Part shown: in pieces, positions 34,101 through 48,000 of the stretch
Layout of the letters: the number at the start of each line of letters is the position of its first letter
Position numbering within the stretch: position 1 is the stretch's first letter
Origin: Cristatella mucedo
Lineage: Eukaryota > Bryozoa > Phylactolaemata > Cristatellidae
Direction of reading: 5' to 3'
NCBI GenBank assembly: GCA_009760855.2
Contig: WPIO01000371.1
Span: 1 to 64,000, forward strand
DNA: 64,000 nt
Notes under the pieces: model-generated
What the model saw: only the letters and a program-made list of their open reading frames with translations
The model's database searches: none
Told to the model about the DNA's origin: nothing
Translations under genes and position numbers: made by a program

Positions 34101-37100
34101 GCATTTCGCACGTAAATAACACGTTTCGCACCAGTTTCGCAGCAGATCGCGGAATATGTAGAAACTTCAAATCTGCATGTCGGAGCGTGAGCTTGCTGGC
34201 AGCAGAGTGCTGCACCTTGTTTAAAGCATTTCGCACGTAAATAACACGTTTCGCACGAGTTCGCGGCAGATCGCGGAATCTGTAGAAACTTCAAACCTGC
34301 AATGTCGGAGCGTGTGCTGGCTGGCAGCAGAGTGCTGCACCTTGTTTAAAGCATTTCGCACGTAAATAACACGTTTCGCACGAGTTCGCAGCAGATCGCG
34401 GAATATGTAGAAACTTCAAATCTGCATGTCGGAGCGTGAGCTTGCTGGCAGCAGAGTGCTGCACCTTGTTTAAAGCATTTCGCACGTAAATAACACGTTT
34501 CGCACCAGTTTGCAGCAGATCGCGGAATATGTAGAAACTTCAAATCTGCATGTCGGAGCGTGAGCTGGCTGGCAGCAGAGTGCTGCACCTTGTTTAAAGC
34601 ATTTCGCACGTAAATAACACGTTTCGCACCAGTTTGCAGCAGATCGCGGAATATGTAGAAACTTCAAATCTGCATGTCGGAGCGTGAGCTTGCTGGCAGC
34701 AGAGTGCTGCACCTTGTTTAAAGCATTTCGCACGTAAATAACACGTTTCGCACCAGTTCGCAGCAGATCGCGGAATATGTAGAAACTTCAAATCTGCATG
34801 TCGGAGCGTGTGCTGGCTGGCAGCAGAGTGCTGCACCTTGTTTAAAGCATTTCGCACGTAAATAACACGTTTCGCACCAGTTTCGCAGCAGATCGCGGAA
34901 TATGTAGAAACTTCAAATCTGCATGTCGGAGCGTGAGCTTGCTGGCAGCAGAGTGCTGCACCTTGTTTAAAGCATTTCGCACGTAAATAACACGTTTCGC
35001 ACGAGTTCGCAGCAGATCGCGGAATATGTAGAAACTTCAAATCTGCATGTCGGAGCGTGTGCTGGCTTGCAGCAGAGTGCTGCACCTTGTTTAAAGCATT
35101 TCGCACGTAAATAACACGTTTCGCACGAGTTCGCAGCAGATCGCGGAATATGTAGAAACTTCAAATCTGCATGTCGGAGCGTGTGCTTGCTGGCAGCAGA
35201 GTGCTGCACCTTGTTTAAAGCATTTCGCACGTAAATAACACGTTTCGCACCAGTTTGCAGCAGATCGCGGAATATGTAGAAACTTCAAATCTGCATGTCG
35301 GAGCGTGAGCTTGCTGGCAGCAGAGTGCTGCACCTTGTTTAAAGCATTTCGCACGTAAATAACACGTTTCGCACAAGTTCGCAGCAGATCGCGGAATATG
35401 TAGAAACTTCAAATCTGCATGTCGGAGCGTGAGCTTGCTGGCAGCAGAGTGCTGCACCTTGTTTAAAGCATTTCGCACGTAAATAACACGTTTCGCACGA
35501 GTTCGCGGCAGATCGCGGAATATGTAGAAAACTTCAAATCTGCATGTCGGAGCGTGAGCTTGCTGGCAGCAGAGTGCTGCACCTTGTTTAAAGCATTTCG
35601 CACGTAAATAACACGTTTCGCACGAGTTCGCAGCAGATCGCGGAATATGTAGAAACTTCAAATCTGCATGTCGGAGCGTGTGCTTGCTGGCAGCAGAGTG
35701 CTGCACCTTGTTTAAAGCATTTCGCACGTAAATAACACGTTTCGCACGAGTTCGCAGCAGATCGCGGAATATGTAGAAACTTCAAATCTGCATGTCGGAG
35801 CGTGTGCTTGCTGGCAGCAGAGTGCTGCACCTTGTTTAAAGCATTTCGCACGTAAATAACACGTTTCGCACCAGTTCGCAGCAGATCGCGGAATATGTAG
35901 AAACTTCAAATCTGCATGTCGGAGCGTGAGCTTGCTGGCAGCAGAGTGCTGCACCTTGTTTAAAGCATTTCGCACGTAAATAACACGTTTCGCACCAGTT
36001 CGCAGCAGATCGCGGAATATGTAGAAACTTCAAATCTGCATGTCGGAGCGTGAGCTGGCTGGCAGCAGAGTGCTGCACCTTGTTTAAAGCATTTCGCACG
36101 TAAATAACACGTTTCGCACGAGTTCGCAGCAGATCGCGGAATATGTAGAAACTTCAAATCTGCATGTCGGAGCGTGAGCTTGCTGGCAGCAGAGTGCTGC
36201 ACCTTGTTTAAAGCATTTCGCACGTAAATAACACGTTTCGCACAGTTCGCAGCAGATCGCGGAATATGTAGAAACTTCAAATCTGCATGTCGGAGCGTGT
36301 GCTTGCTGGCAGCAGAGTGCTGCACCTTTGTTTAAAGCATTTCGCACGTAAATAACACGTTTCGCACCAGTTCGCAGCAGATCGCGGAATAAGTAGAACC
36401 TTCAAATCTGCATGTCGGAGCGTGAGCTGCTTGCTGGCAGCAGAGTGCTGCACCATGTTTAAAGCATTTCGCACGTAAATAACACGTTTCGCACAAGTTC
36501 GCTGCAGATCGCGGAATATGTAGAAACTTCAAATCTGCATGTCGAAGCCTGTGCTGGCTTGCAGCAGAGTGCTGCACCTTGTTTAAAGCATTTCGCACGT
36601 AAATAACACGTTTCGCACCAGTTTGGAGCAGATCGCGGAATATGTAGAAACTTCAAATCTGCATGTCGGAGCGTGAGCTTGCTGGCAGCAGAGTGCTGCA
36701 CCTTGTTTAAAGCATTTCGCACGTAAATAAAACGTTTCGCACCAGTTTCGCAGCAGATCGCGGAATATGTAGAAACTTCAAATCTGCATGTCGGAGCGTG
36801 AGCTTGCTGGCAGCAGCAGAGTGCTGCACCTTGTTTAAAGCAGCATTTCGCACGTAAATAACACGTTTCGCACGAGTTCGCAGCAGATCGCGGAATATGT
36901 AGAAACTTCAAATCTGCATGTCGGAGCGTGAGCTTGCTGGCAGCAGAGTGCTGCACCTTGTTTAAAGCATTTCGCACGTAAATAACACGTTTCGCACACC
37001 AGTTTGCAGCAGATCGCGGAATATGTAGAAACTTCAAATCTGCATGTCGGAGCGTGAGCTTGCTGGCAGCAGAGTGCTGCACCTTGTTTAAAGCATTTCG

Positions 37101-37660
37101 CACGTAAATAACACGTTTCGCACAAGTTCCCAGCAGATTGCGGAATATGTAGAAACTTCAAATCTGCATGTCGGAGCGTGAGCTGGCTGGCAGCAGAGTG
37201 CTGCACCTTGTTTAAAGCATTTCGCACGTAAATAACACGTTTCGCACCAGTTTGCAGCAGATCGCGGAATATGTAGAAACTTCAAATCTGCATGTCGGAG
37301 CGTGAGCTTGCTGGCAGCAGAGTGCTGCACCTTGTTTAAAGCATTTCGCACGTAAATAACACGTTTCGCACTAGTTCCCAGCAGATCGCGGAATATGTAG
37401 AAACTTCAAATCTGCATGTCGGAGCGTGAGCTTGCTGGCAGCAGAGTGCTGCACCTTGTTTAAAGCATTTCGCACGTAAATAACACGTTTCGCACCAGTT
37501 TGCAGCAGATCGCGGAATATGTAGAAACTTCAAATCTGCATGTCGGAAGCGTGTGCTTGCTGGCAGCAGAGTGCTGCACCTTGTTTAAAGCATTTCGCAC
37601 GTAAATAACACGTTTCGCACCAGTTCGCAGCAGATCGCGGAATATGTAGAAACATCAAAT
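31140..37660. repeat. Near-uniform satellite with frequent small indels
   Basis: About 53 units. Length changes: GCAGAGCAGATC at 32050, an added CAG at 32238 and 36815, a shortened unit at 32506-32602, GTAAAATAACACG at 32872, CTGCAATGTCGG at 34298, GCACAGTTCG at 36241, CACCTTTGTTT at 36325, AAAGCAGCATTTCGC at 36837, CGCACACCAG at 36994 and TCGGAAGCGTG at 37545. Substitutions are few. From about 36379 the units become slightly more variable (AATAAGTAGAACC, GTCGAAGCCTGTG, AGTTTGGAGCAG). No gene. Confidence 0.88.
32506..32602. repeat. Truncated unit, 97 bp (27-bp deletion)
   Basis: TTTAAAGCATTT is joined to ATTCGCAGCAGATC at about 32520, removing the GTAAATAACACG segment and one TTTCGCAC word. 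This loss, with its effect on phase, is also the only reason a 66-codon plus-strand frame appears across it. Confidence 0.85.
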
Positions 37661-40600
37661 CTGCGTGTCGGAGCTAGCCCTGGCTGGCAGCAGAGTGCTG
37701 CACCTTGTTTAAAGCATTTCGCACGTAAATAACACGTTTCGCACCAGTTCGCAGCAGATCGCGGAATATGTAGAAACTTCAAATCTGCATGTCGGAGCGT
37801 GTGAGCTTGCTGGCAGCAGAGTGCTGCACCTTGTTTAAAGCATTTCGCACGTAAATAACACGTTTTTCGCACTAGTTCGCAGCAGATCGCGGAATATGTA
37901 GAAACTTCAAATCTGCATGTCGGAGCGTGAGCTTGCTGGCAGCAGAGTGCTGCACCTTGTTTAAAGCATTTCGCACGTAAATAACACGTTTCGCACGAGT
38001 TCGCAGCAGATCGCGGAATATGTAGAAACTTCAAATCTGCATGTCGGAGCGTGTGCTTGCTGGCAGCAGAGTGCTGCACCTTGTTTAAAGCATTTCGCAC
38101 GTAAATAACACGTTTCGCACCAGTTCGCAGCAGATCGCGGAATATGTAGAAACTTCAAATCTGCATGTCGGAGCGTGAGCTTGCTGGCAGCAGAGTGCTG
38201 CACTTGTTTAAAGCATTTCGCACGTAAATAACACGTTTCGCACGAGTTCGCAGCAGATCGCGGAATCTGTAGAAAATTCAAATCTGCATGTCGGAGCGTG
38301 TGCTTGCTGGCAGTAGAGTGCTGCACCTTGTTTAAAGCATTTTTCGCACGTAAATAACACGTTTCGCACCAGTTCGCAGCAGATCGCGGAATATGTAGAA
38401 ACTTCAAATCTGCATGTCGGAGCGTGTGCTGGCTGGCAGCAGAGTGCTGCACCTTGTTTAAAGCATTTCGCACGTAAATAACACGTTTCGCACCAGTTCG
38501 CAGCAGATCGCGGAATATGTAGAAACTTCAAATCTGCATGTCGGAGCGTGAGCTGGCTGGCTGGCAGCAGAGTGCTGCACCTTGTTTAAAGCATTTCGCA
38601 CGTAAATAACACGTTTCGCACGAGTTCGCAGCAGATCGCGGAATCTGTAGAAAGTTCAAATCTGCATGTCGGAGCGTGTGCTGGCTTGCAGCAGAGTGCT
38701 GCACCTTGTTTAAAGCATTTCGCACGTAAATAACACGTTTCGCACTAGTTTGCAGCAGATCGCGGAATATGTAGAAACTTCAAATCTGCATGTCGGAGCG
38801 TGTGCTTGCTGGCAGCAGAGTGCTGCACCTTGTTTAAAGCATTTCGCACGTAAATAACACGTTTCGCACCAGTTTGCAGCAGATCGCGGAATATGTAGAA
38901 ACTTCAAATCTGCATGTCGGAGCGTGTGCTTGCTGCAGCAGAGTGCTGCACCATGTTTAAAGCATTTCGCACGTAAATAACACGTTTCGCACGAGTTCGC
39001 AGCAGATCGCGGAATATGTAAAAACTTCAAATCTGCATGTCGGAGCGTGTGCTGGCTTGCAGCAGAGTGCTGCACCTTGTTTAAAGCATTTCGCACGTAA
39101 ATAACACGTTTCGCACCAGTTTGCAGCAGATCGCGGAATATGTAGAAACTTCAAATCTGCATGTCGGAGCGAGCGTGCTGGCAGCAGAGTGCTGCACCTT
39201 GTTTAAAGCATTTCGCACGTAAATAACACGTTTCCACCCAGTTCGCAGCAGATCGCGGAATATGTAGAAACTTCAAATCTGCATGTCGGAGCGTGTGCTT
39301 GCTGGCAGCAGAGTGCTGCACCTTGTTTAAAGCATTTCGCACGTAAATAACACGTTTCGCACCAGTTCGCAGCAGATCGCGGAATATGTAGAAACTTCAA
39401 ATCTGCATGTTGGAGCGTGAGTGCTTGCTGGCAGCAGAGTGCTGCACCTTGTTTAAAGCATTTCGCACGTAAATAACACGTTTCGCACCAGTTCGCAGCA
39501 GATCGCGGGATATGTAGAAACTTCAAATCTGCTTGTCGGAGCGTGCACTTGCTGGCAGCAGAGTGCTGCACCTTGTTTAAAGCATTTCGCACGTAAATAA
39601 CACGTTTCGCACCAGTTCGCAGCAGATCGCGGAATATGTAGAAACTTCAAATCTGCATGTCGGAGCGTGTGCTTGCTGGCAGCAGAGTGCTGCACACCTT
39701 GTTTAAAGCATTTCGCACGTAAATAACACGTTTCGCACCAGTTTTCGCAGCAGATCGCGGAATATGTAGAAACTTCAAATCTGCATGTCGGAGCGTGTGC
39801 TTGCTGGCAGCAGAGTGCTGCACCTTGTTTAAAGCATTTCGCACGTAAATAACACGTTTCGCACGAGTTTCGCAGCAGATCGCGGAATATGTAGAAACTT
39901 CAAATCTGCATGTCGGAGCGTGAGCTTGCTGGCAGCAGAGTGCTGCACCTTGTTTAAAGCATTTCGCACGTAAATAACACGTTTCGCACGAGTTCGCAGC
40001 AGATCGCGGAATATGTAGAAACTTCAAATCTGCATGTCGGAGCGTGAGCTTGCTGGCAGCAGAGTGCTGCACCTTGTTTAAAGCATTTCGCACGTAAATA
40101 ACACGTTTCGCACCAGTTTGCAGCAGATCGCGGAATATGTAGAAACTTCAAATCAGCATGTCGGAGCGTTAGCTTGCTGGCAGCAGAGTGCTGCACCTTG
40201 TTTAAAGCATTTCGCACGTAAATAACACGTTTCGCACCAGTTCGCAGCAGATCGCGGAATATGTAGAAACTTCAAATCTGCATGTCGGAGCGTGTGCTTG
40301 CTGGCAGCAGAGTGCTGCACCTTGTTTAAAGCATTTCGCACGTAAATAACACGTTTCGCACGAGTTCGCAGCAGATCGCGGAATATGTAGAAACTTCAAA
40401 TCTGCATGTCGGAGCGTGAGCTTGCTGGCAGCAGAGTGCTGCACCTTGTTTAAAGCATTTCGCACGTAAAATAACACGTTTCGCACCAGTTCGCAGCAGA
40501 TCGCGGAATATGTAGAAACTTCAAATCTGCATGTCGGAGCGTGTGCTTGCTGGCAGCAGAGTGCTGCACCTTGTTTAAAGCATTTCGCACGTAAATAACA

Positions 40601-41939
40601 CGTTTCGCACTAGTTCCCAGCAGATCGCGGAACATGTAGAAACTTCAAATCTGCATGTCGGAGCGTGAGCTTGCTGGCAGCAGAGTGCTGCACCTTGTTT
40701 AAAGCATTTCGCACGTAAATAACACGTTTCGCACCAGTTCGCAGCAGATCGCGGAATATGTCAAAACTTCAAATCTGCATGTCGGAGCGTGTGCTTGCTG
40801 GCAGCAGAGTGCTGCACCTTGTTTAAAGCATTTCGCACGTAAATAACACGTTTCGCACCAGTTCGCAGCAGATCGCGGAATATGTAGAAACTTCAAATCT
40901 GCATGTCGGAGCGTGCGCTGCTGGCAGGAGAGTGCTGCACCTTGTTTAAAGCATTTCGCACGTAAATAACACGTTTCGCACCAGTTCGCAGCAGATCGCG
41001 GAATATGTAGAAACTTCAAATCTGCATGTCGGAGCGTGAGCTTGCTGGCAGCAGAGTGCTGCACCTTGTTTAAAGCATTTCGCACGTAAATAACACGTTT
41101 CGCACCAATTCGCAGCAGATCGCGGAATATGTAGAAACTTCAAATCTGCATGTCGGAGCGTGTGCTTGCTGGCAGCAGAGTGCTGCACCTTGTTTAAAGC
41201 ATTTCGCACGTAAATAACACGTTTCGCACCAGTTCGCAGCAGATCGCGGAATATGTAGAAACTTCAAATCTGCATGTCGGAGCGTGAGCTTGCTGGCAGC
41301 AGAGTGCTGCACCTTGTTTAAAGCATTTCGCACGTAAATAACACGTTTCGCACCAGTTCGCAGCAGATCGCGGAATATGTAGAAACTTCAAATCTGCATG
41401 TCGGAGCGTGAGCTTGCTGGCAGCAGAGTGCTGCACCTTGTTTAAAGCATTTCGCACGTAAATAACACGTTTCGCACGAGTTTCCAGCAGATCGCGGAAT
41501 ATGTAGAAACTTCAAATCTGCATTTCGGAGCGTCCGCTTGCTGACTAGCAGCAGAGTGCTGCACCTTGTTTAAAGCATTTCGCACGTAAATAACACGTTT
41601 CGCACCAGTTCGCAGCAGATCGCGGAATATGTAGAAACTTCAAATCTGCATGTCGGAGCGTGTGCTTGCTGGCAGCAGAGTGCTGCACGTTGTTTTAAAG
41701 CATTTCGCACGTAAATAAACCGTTTCGCACCAGTTTGCAGCAGATCGCGGAATATGTAGAAACTTCAAATCTGCATGTCGGAGCGTGTGCTTGCTGGCAG
41801 CAGATTGCTGCACCTTGTTTTAAGCATTTCGCACGTAAATAACACATTTCGCACGAGTTTCGCAGCAGATCGCGGAATATGTAGAAACTTCAAATCTGCA
41901 TGTCGGAGCGTGAGCTTGCTGGCAGCAGAGTGCTGCACC
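37661..41939. repeat. Satellite with scattered marker-like variants
   Basis: About 34 units. AAACATC, CTGCGTGTCGG and GAGCTAGCCCTGG at about 37651-37685 echo the marker-block first unit. ATCTG with GAAAATTC (38266) or GAAAGTTC (38644), then CACTAGTTTGCAG (38743) and CACCAGTTTGCAG, form a weak partial block at 38.2-38.95 kb. Other irregularities: ATTTTTCGC at 38340, CTGGCTGGCTGGCAG at 38552, GCGAGCGTGCTGG at 39170, CGTTTCCACCCAG at 39229, CTGCTTGTCGG with GTGCACTTG at 39531, TGCACACC at 39692, GGCAGGAGAG at 40924, GCTGACTAGCAG at 41540 and CACGTTGTTTT at 41687. No gene. Confidence 0.87.
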
Positions 41940-42031
41940 TTGTTTAAAGCATTTTTCAAGATCGCGGAATATGTAGAAACTTCAAATCTGCATGTCGGAG
42001 CGTGTGCTGGCTGGCAGCAGAGTGCTGCACC
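41940..42031. repeat. Truncated unit, 92 bp (32-bp deletion)
   Basis: TTTAAAGCATTTTTCA runs directly into AGATCGCGG at about 41957-41961. The second and third TTCGCA words and the GTAAATAACACG segment are lost. The preceding two units are also irregular (CGTAAATAAACCG at 41710; CAGATTGCTG with TTGTTTTAAGC at about 41802-41826; CACATTTCGC at 41842). Confidence 0.85.
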
Positions 42032-45000
42032 ATGTTTAAAGCATTTCGCACGTAAATAACACGTTTCGCACCAGTTTCGCAGCAGATCGCGGAATATGTA
42101 GAAACTTCAAATCTGCATGTCGGAGCGTGTGCTTGCTGGCAGCAGAGTGCTGCACCTTGTTTAAAGCATTTCGCACGTAAATAACACGTTTCGCACCAGT
42201 TCGCAGCAGATCGCGGAATATGTAGAAACTTCAAATCTGCATGTCGGAGCGTGAGCTTGCTGGCAGCAGAGTGCTGCACCTTGTTTAAAGCATTTCGCAC
42301 GTAAATAACACGTTTCGCACCAGTTCGCAGCAGATCGCGGAATATGTAGAAACTTCAAATCTGCATGTCGGAGCGTGTGTAGTTGCTTGCTGGCAGCAGA
42401 GTGCTGCACCTTGTTTAAAGCATTTCGCACGTAAATAACACGTTTCGCACCAGTTCGCAGCAGATCGCGGAATATGTAGAAACTTCAAATCTGCATGTCG
42501 GAGCGTGAGCTTGCTGGCAGCAGAGTGCTGCACCTTGTTTTTAAAGCATTTCGCACGTAAATAACACGTTTCGCACGAGTTCGCAGCAGATCGCGGAATA
42601 TGTAGAAACTTCAAATCTGCATGTCGGAGCGTGAGCTTGCTGGCAGCAGAGTGCTGCACCTTGTTTAAAGCATTTCGCACGTAAATAACACGTTTCGCAC
42701 CAGTTCGCAGCAGATCGCGGAATATGTAGAAACTTCAAATCTGCATGTCGGAGCGTGAGCTTGCTGGCAGCAGAGTGCTGCACCTTGTTTAAAGCATTTC
42801 GCACGTAAATAACACGTTTCGCACCAGTTCGCAGCAGATCGCGGAATATGTAGAAACTTCAAATCTGCATGTCGGAGCGTGAGCTTGCTGGCAGCAGAGT
42901 GCTGCACCTTGTTTAAAGCATTTCGCACGTAAATAACACGTTTCGCACGAGTTCGCAGCAGATCGCGGAATATGTAGAAACTTCAAATCTGCATGTCGGA
43001 GCGTGTGCTGGCTTGCAGCAGAGTGCTGCACCTTGTTTAAAGCATTTCGCACGTAAATAACACGTTTCGCACCAGTTTCCAGCAGATCGCGGAATATGTA
43101 GAAACTTCAAATCTGCATGTCGTAGCGTAAGCTTGCTGGCAGCAGAGTGCTGCACTTATTTAAAGCATTTCGCACGTAAATAACACGTTTCGCACAAGTT
43201 CGCAGCAGATCGCGGAATATGTAGAAACTTCAAATCTGCATGTCGGAGCGTGTGCTTGCTCGCAGCAGAGTGCTGCACCTTGTTTAAAGCATTTCGCACG
43301 TAAATAACACGTTTCGCACCAGTTCGCAGCAGATCGCGGAATATGTAGAAACTTCAAATCTGCATGTCGGAGCGTGAGCTTGCTGGCAGCAGAGTGCTGC
43401 ACCTTGTTTAAAGCATTTCGCACGTAAATAACACGTTTCGCACCAGTTCGCAGCAGATCGCGGAATATGTAGAAACTTCAAATCTGCATGTCGGAGCGTG
43501 AGCTTGCTGGCAGCAGAGTGCTGCACCTTGTTTAAAGCATTTCGCACGTAAATAACACGTTTCGCACCAGTTCGCAGCAGATCGCGGAATATGTCAAAAC
43601 TTCAAATCTGCATGTCGGAGCGTGTGCTTGCTGGCAGCAGAGTGCTGCACCTTGTTTAAAGCATTTCGCACGTAAATAACACGTTTCGCACGAGTTCGCA
43701 GCAGATCGCGGAATCTGTAGAAACTTCAAATCTGCATGTCGGAGCGTGAGCTTGCTTAGCAGCAGAGTGCTGCACCTTGTTTAAAGCATTTCGCACGTAA
43801 ATAACACGTTTCGCACCAGTTCGCAGCAGATCGCGGAATATGTAGAAACTTCAAATCTGCATGTCGGAGCGTGTGCTTGCTGGCAGCAGAGTGCTGCACC
43901 TTGTTTAAAGCATTTCGCACGTTAATAACACGTTTCGCACCAGTTTGCAGCAGATCGCGGAATATGTAGAAACTTCAAATCTGCATGTCGTAGCGTGAGC
44001 TTGCTGGCAGCAGAGTGCTGCACTTGTTTAAAGCATTTCGCACGTAAATAACACGTTTCGCACCAGTTTGCAGCAGATCGCGGAATATGTAGAAACTTCA
44101 AATCTGCATGTCGGAGCGTGAGCTTGCTGGCAGCAGAGTGCTGCACCTTGTTTAAAGCATTTCGCACGTAAATAACACGTTTCGCACCAGTTTGCAGCAG
44201 ATCGCGGAATATGTAGAAACTTCAAATCTGCATGTCGGAGCGTGAGCTTGCTGGCAGCAGAGTGCTGCACCTTGTTTAAAGCATTTCGCACGTAAATAAC
44301 ACGTTTTCGCACCAGTTTGCAGCAGATCGCGGAATATGTAGAAACTTCAAATCTGCATGTCGGAGCGTGAGCTTGCTGGCAGCAGAGTGCTGCACCTTGT
44401 TTAAAGCATTTCGCACGTAAATAACACGTTTCGCACCAGTTCGCAGCAGATCGCGGAATATGTAGAAACTTCAAATCTGCATGTCGGAGCGTGTGCTTGC
44501 TGGCAGCAGAGTGCTGCACCTTGTTTAAAGCATTTCGCACGTAAATAACACGTTTCGCACGAGTTTCGCAGCAGATCGCGGAATATGTAGAAACTTCAAA
44601 TCTGCATGTCGGAGCGTGTGCTTGCTGGCAGCAGAGTGCTGCACCTTGTTTAAAGCATTTCGCACGTAAATAACACGTTTTCGCACCAGTTCGCAGCAGA
44701 TCGCGGAATATGTAGAAACTTCAAATCTGCATGTCGGAGCGTGCGCTTGCTGGCAGCAGAGTGCTGCACCTTGTTTAAAGCATTTCGCACGTAAATAACA
44801 CGTTTCGCACGAGTTTGCGAAGCAGATCGCGGAATATGTCAAAACTTCAAATCTGCATGTCGGAGCGTGTGCTTGCTGGCAGCAGAGTGCTGCACCTTGT
44901 TTAAAGCATTTCGCACGTAAATAACACGTTTCGCACCAGTTCGCAGCAGATCGCGGAATATGTAGAAACTTCAAATCTGCATGTCGGAGCGTGTGCTTGC

Positions 45001-48000
45001 TGGCAGCAGAGTGCTGCACCTTGTTTAAAGCATTTCGCACGTAAATAACACGTTTCGCACCAGTTCGCAGCAGATCGCGGAATATGTAGAAACTTCAAAT
45101 CTGCATGTCGGAGCGTGAGCTGGCTGGCAGCAGAGTGCTGCACCTTGTTTAAAGCATTTCGCACGTAAATAACACGTTTCGCACGAGTTCGCAGCAGATC
45201 GCGGAATATGTAGAAACTTCAAATCTGCATGTCGGAGCGTGAGCTTGCTGGCAGCAGAGTGCTGCACCTTGTTTAAAGCATTTCGCACGTAAATAACACG
45301 TTTCGCACCAGTTTGCAGCAGATCGCGGAATATGTAGAAACTTCAAATCTGCATGTCGGAGCGTGAGCTTGCTGGCAGCAGAGTGCTGCACCTTGTTTAA
45401 AGCATTTCGCACGTAAATAACACGTTTCGCACCAGTTTGCAGCAGATCGCGGAATATGTAGAAACTTCAAATCTGCATGTCGGAGCGTGTGCTTGCTGGC
45501 AGCAGAGTGCTGCTCCTTGTTTAAAGCATTTCGCACGTAAATAACACGTTTTGCACCAACTCGCGGCAGATCGCGGAATATGTAGAAACTTCAAATCTGC
45601 ATGTCGGAGCGTGTGCTTGCTGGCAGCAGAGTGCTGCACCTTGGTTAAAGCATTTCGCACGTAAATAACACGTTTCGCACCAGTTCGCAGCAGATCGCGG
45701 AATATGTAGAAACTTTCAAATCTGCATGTCGGAGCGTGTGTGCTGCTGGCAGCAGAGTGCTGCACCTTGTTTTAAAGCATTTCGCACGTAAATAACACGT
45801 TTCGCACCAGTTCGCAGCAGATCGCGGAATATGTAGAAACTTCAAATCTGCATGTCGGAGCGTGTGCTTGCTGGCAGCAGAGTGCTGCACCTTGTTTAAA
45901 GCATTTCGCACGTAAATAACACGTTTCGCACCAGTTCGCAGCAGATCGCGGAATATGTAGAAACTTCAAATCTGCATGTCGGAGCGTGAGCTTGCTGGCA
46001 GCAGAGTGCTGCACCTTGTTTAAAGCATTTCGCACGTAAATAACACGTTTCGCACCAGTTTGCAGCAGATCGCGGAATATGTAGAAACTTCAAATCTGCA
46101 TGTCGGAGCGTGTGCTTGCTGGCAGCAGAGTGCTGCACCTTGTTTAAAGCATTTCGCACGTAAATAACACGTTTCGCACCAGTTCGCAGCAGATCGCGGA
46201 ATATGTAGAAACTTCAAATCTGCATGTCGGAGCGTGAGCTTGCTGGCAGCAGAGTGCTGCACCTTGTTTAAAGCATTTCGCACGTAAATAACACGTTTCG
46301 CACCAGTTCGCAGCAGATCGCGGAATATGTAGAAACTTCAAATCTGCATGTCGGAGCGTGAGCTGGCTGGCAGCAGAGTGCTGCACCTTGTTTTGGGAAT
46401 ATGTAGAAACTTCAAATCTGCATGTCGGAGCGTGAGCTTGCTGGCAGCAGAGTGTGCTGCACCTTGTTTAAAGCATTTCGCACGTAAATAACACGTTTCG
46501 CACGAGTTCGCAGCAGATCGCGGAATATGTAGAAACTTCAAATCTGCATGTCGGAGCGTGAGCTTGCTGGCAGCAGAGTGCTGCACCTTGTTTAAAGCAT
46601 TTCGCACGTAAATAACACGTTTCGCACCAGTTCGCAGCAGATCGCGGAATATGTAGAAACTTCAAATCTGCATGTCGGAGCGTGTGCTTGCTGGCAGCAG
46701 AGTGCTGCACCTTGTTTAAAGCATTTCGCACGTAAATAACACGTTTCGCACGAGTTTCGCAGCAGATCGCGGAATATGTAGAAACTTCAAATCTGCATGT
46801 CGGAGCGTGTGCTTGCTGGCAGCAGAGTGCTGCACCTTGTTTAAAGCATTTCGCACGTAAATAACACGTTTCGCACAGTTTGCAGCAGATCGCGGAATAT
46901 GTAGAAACTTCAAATCTGCATGTCGGAGCGTGCGCTTGCTGGCTGGCAGCAGAGTGCTGCACCTTATTTTAAAGCATTTCGCACGTAAATAACACGTTTC
47001 GCACCAGTTTGCAGCAGATCGCGGAATATGTAGAAACTTCAAATCTGCATGTCGGAGCGTGAGCTTGCTGGCAGCAGAGTGCTGCACCTTGTTTAAAGCA
47101 TTTCGCACGTAAATAACACGTTTCGCACCAGTTCGCAGCAGATCGCGGAATATGTAGAAACTTCAAATCTGCATGTCGGAGCGTGAGCTTGCTGGCAGCA
47201 GAGTGCTGCACCTTGTTTAAAGCATTTCGCACGTAAATAACACGTTTCGCACGAGTTCGCAGCAGATCGCGGAATCTGTAGAAACTTCAAATCTGCATGT
47301 CGGAGCGTGTGCTGGCTTGGAGCAGAGTGCTGCACCTTGTTTAAAGCATTTCGCACGTAAATAACACGTTTCGCACCAGTTCGCAGCAGATCGCGGAATA
47401 TGTAGAAACTTCAAATCTGCATGTCGGAGCGTGTGCTTGCTGGCAGCAGAGTGCTGCACCTTGTTTTAAAGCATTTCGCACGTAAAAAAACACGTTTCGC
47501 ACGAGTTTCGCAGCAGATCGCGGAATATCTAGAAACTTCAAATCTGCATGTCGGAGCGTGTGCTTGCTGGCAGCAGAGTGCTGCACCTTGTTTAAAAGCA
47601 TTTCGCACGTAAATAACACGTTTCGCACCAGTTTTCGCAGCAGATCGCGGAATATGTAGAAACTTCAAATCTGCATGTCGGAGCGTGTGCTGGCTTGCAG
47701 CAGAGTGCTGCACCTTGTTTAAAGCATTTCGCACGTAAATAACACGTTTCGCACCGATTCGCAGCAGATCGCGGAATATGTAGAAACTTCAAATCTGCAT
47801 GTCGGAGCGTGAGCTTGCTGGCAGCAGAGTGCTGCACCTTGTTTAAAGCATTTCGCACGTAAATAACACGTTTCGCACGAGTTTGCAGCAGATCGCGGAA
47901 TATGTAGAAAACTTCAAATCTGCATGTCGGAGCGTGAGCTTGCTGGCAGCAGAGTGCTGCACCTTGTTTAAAGCATTTCGCACGTAAATAACACGTTTCG

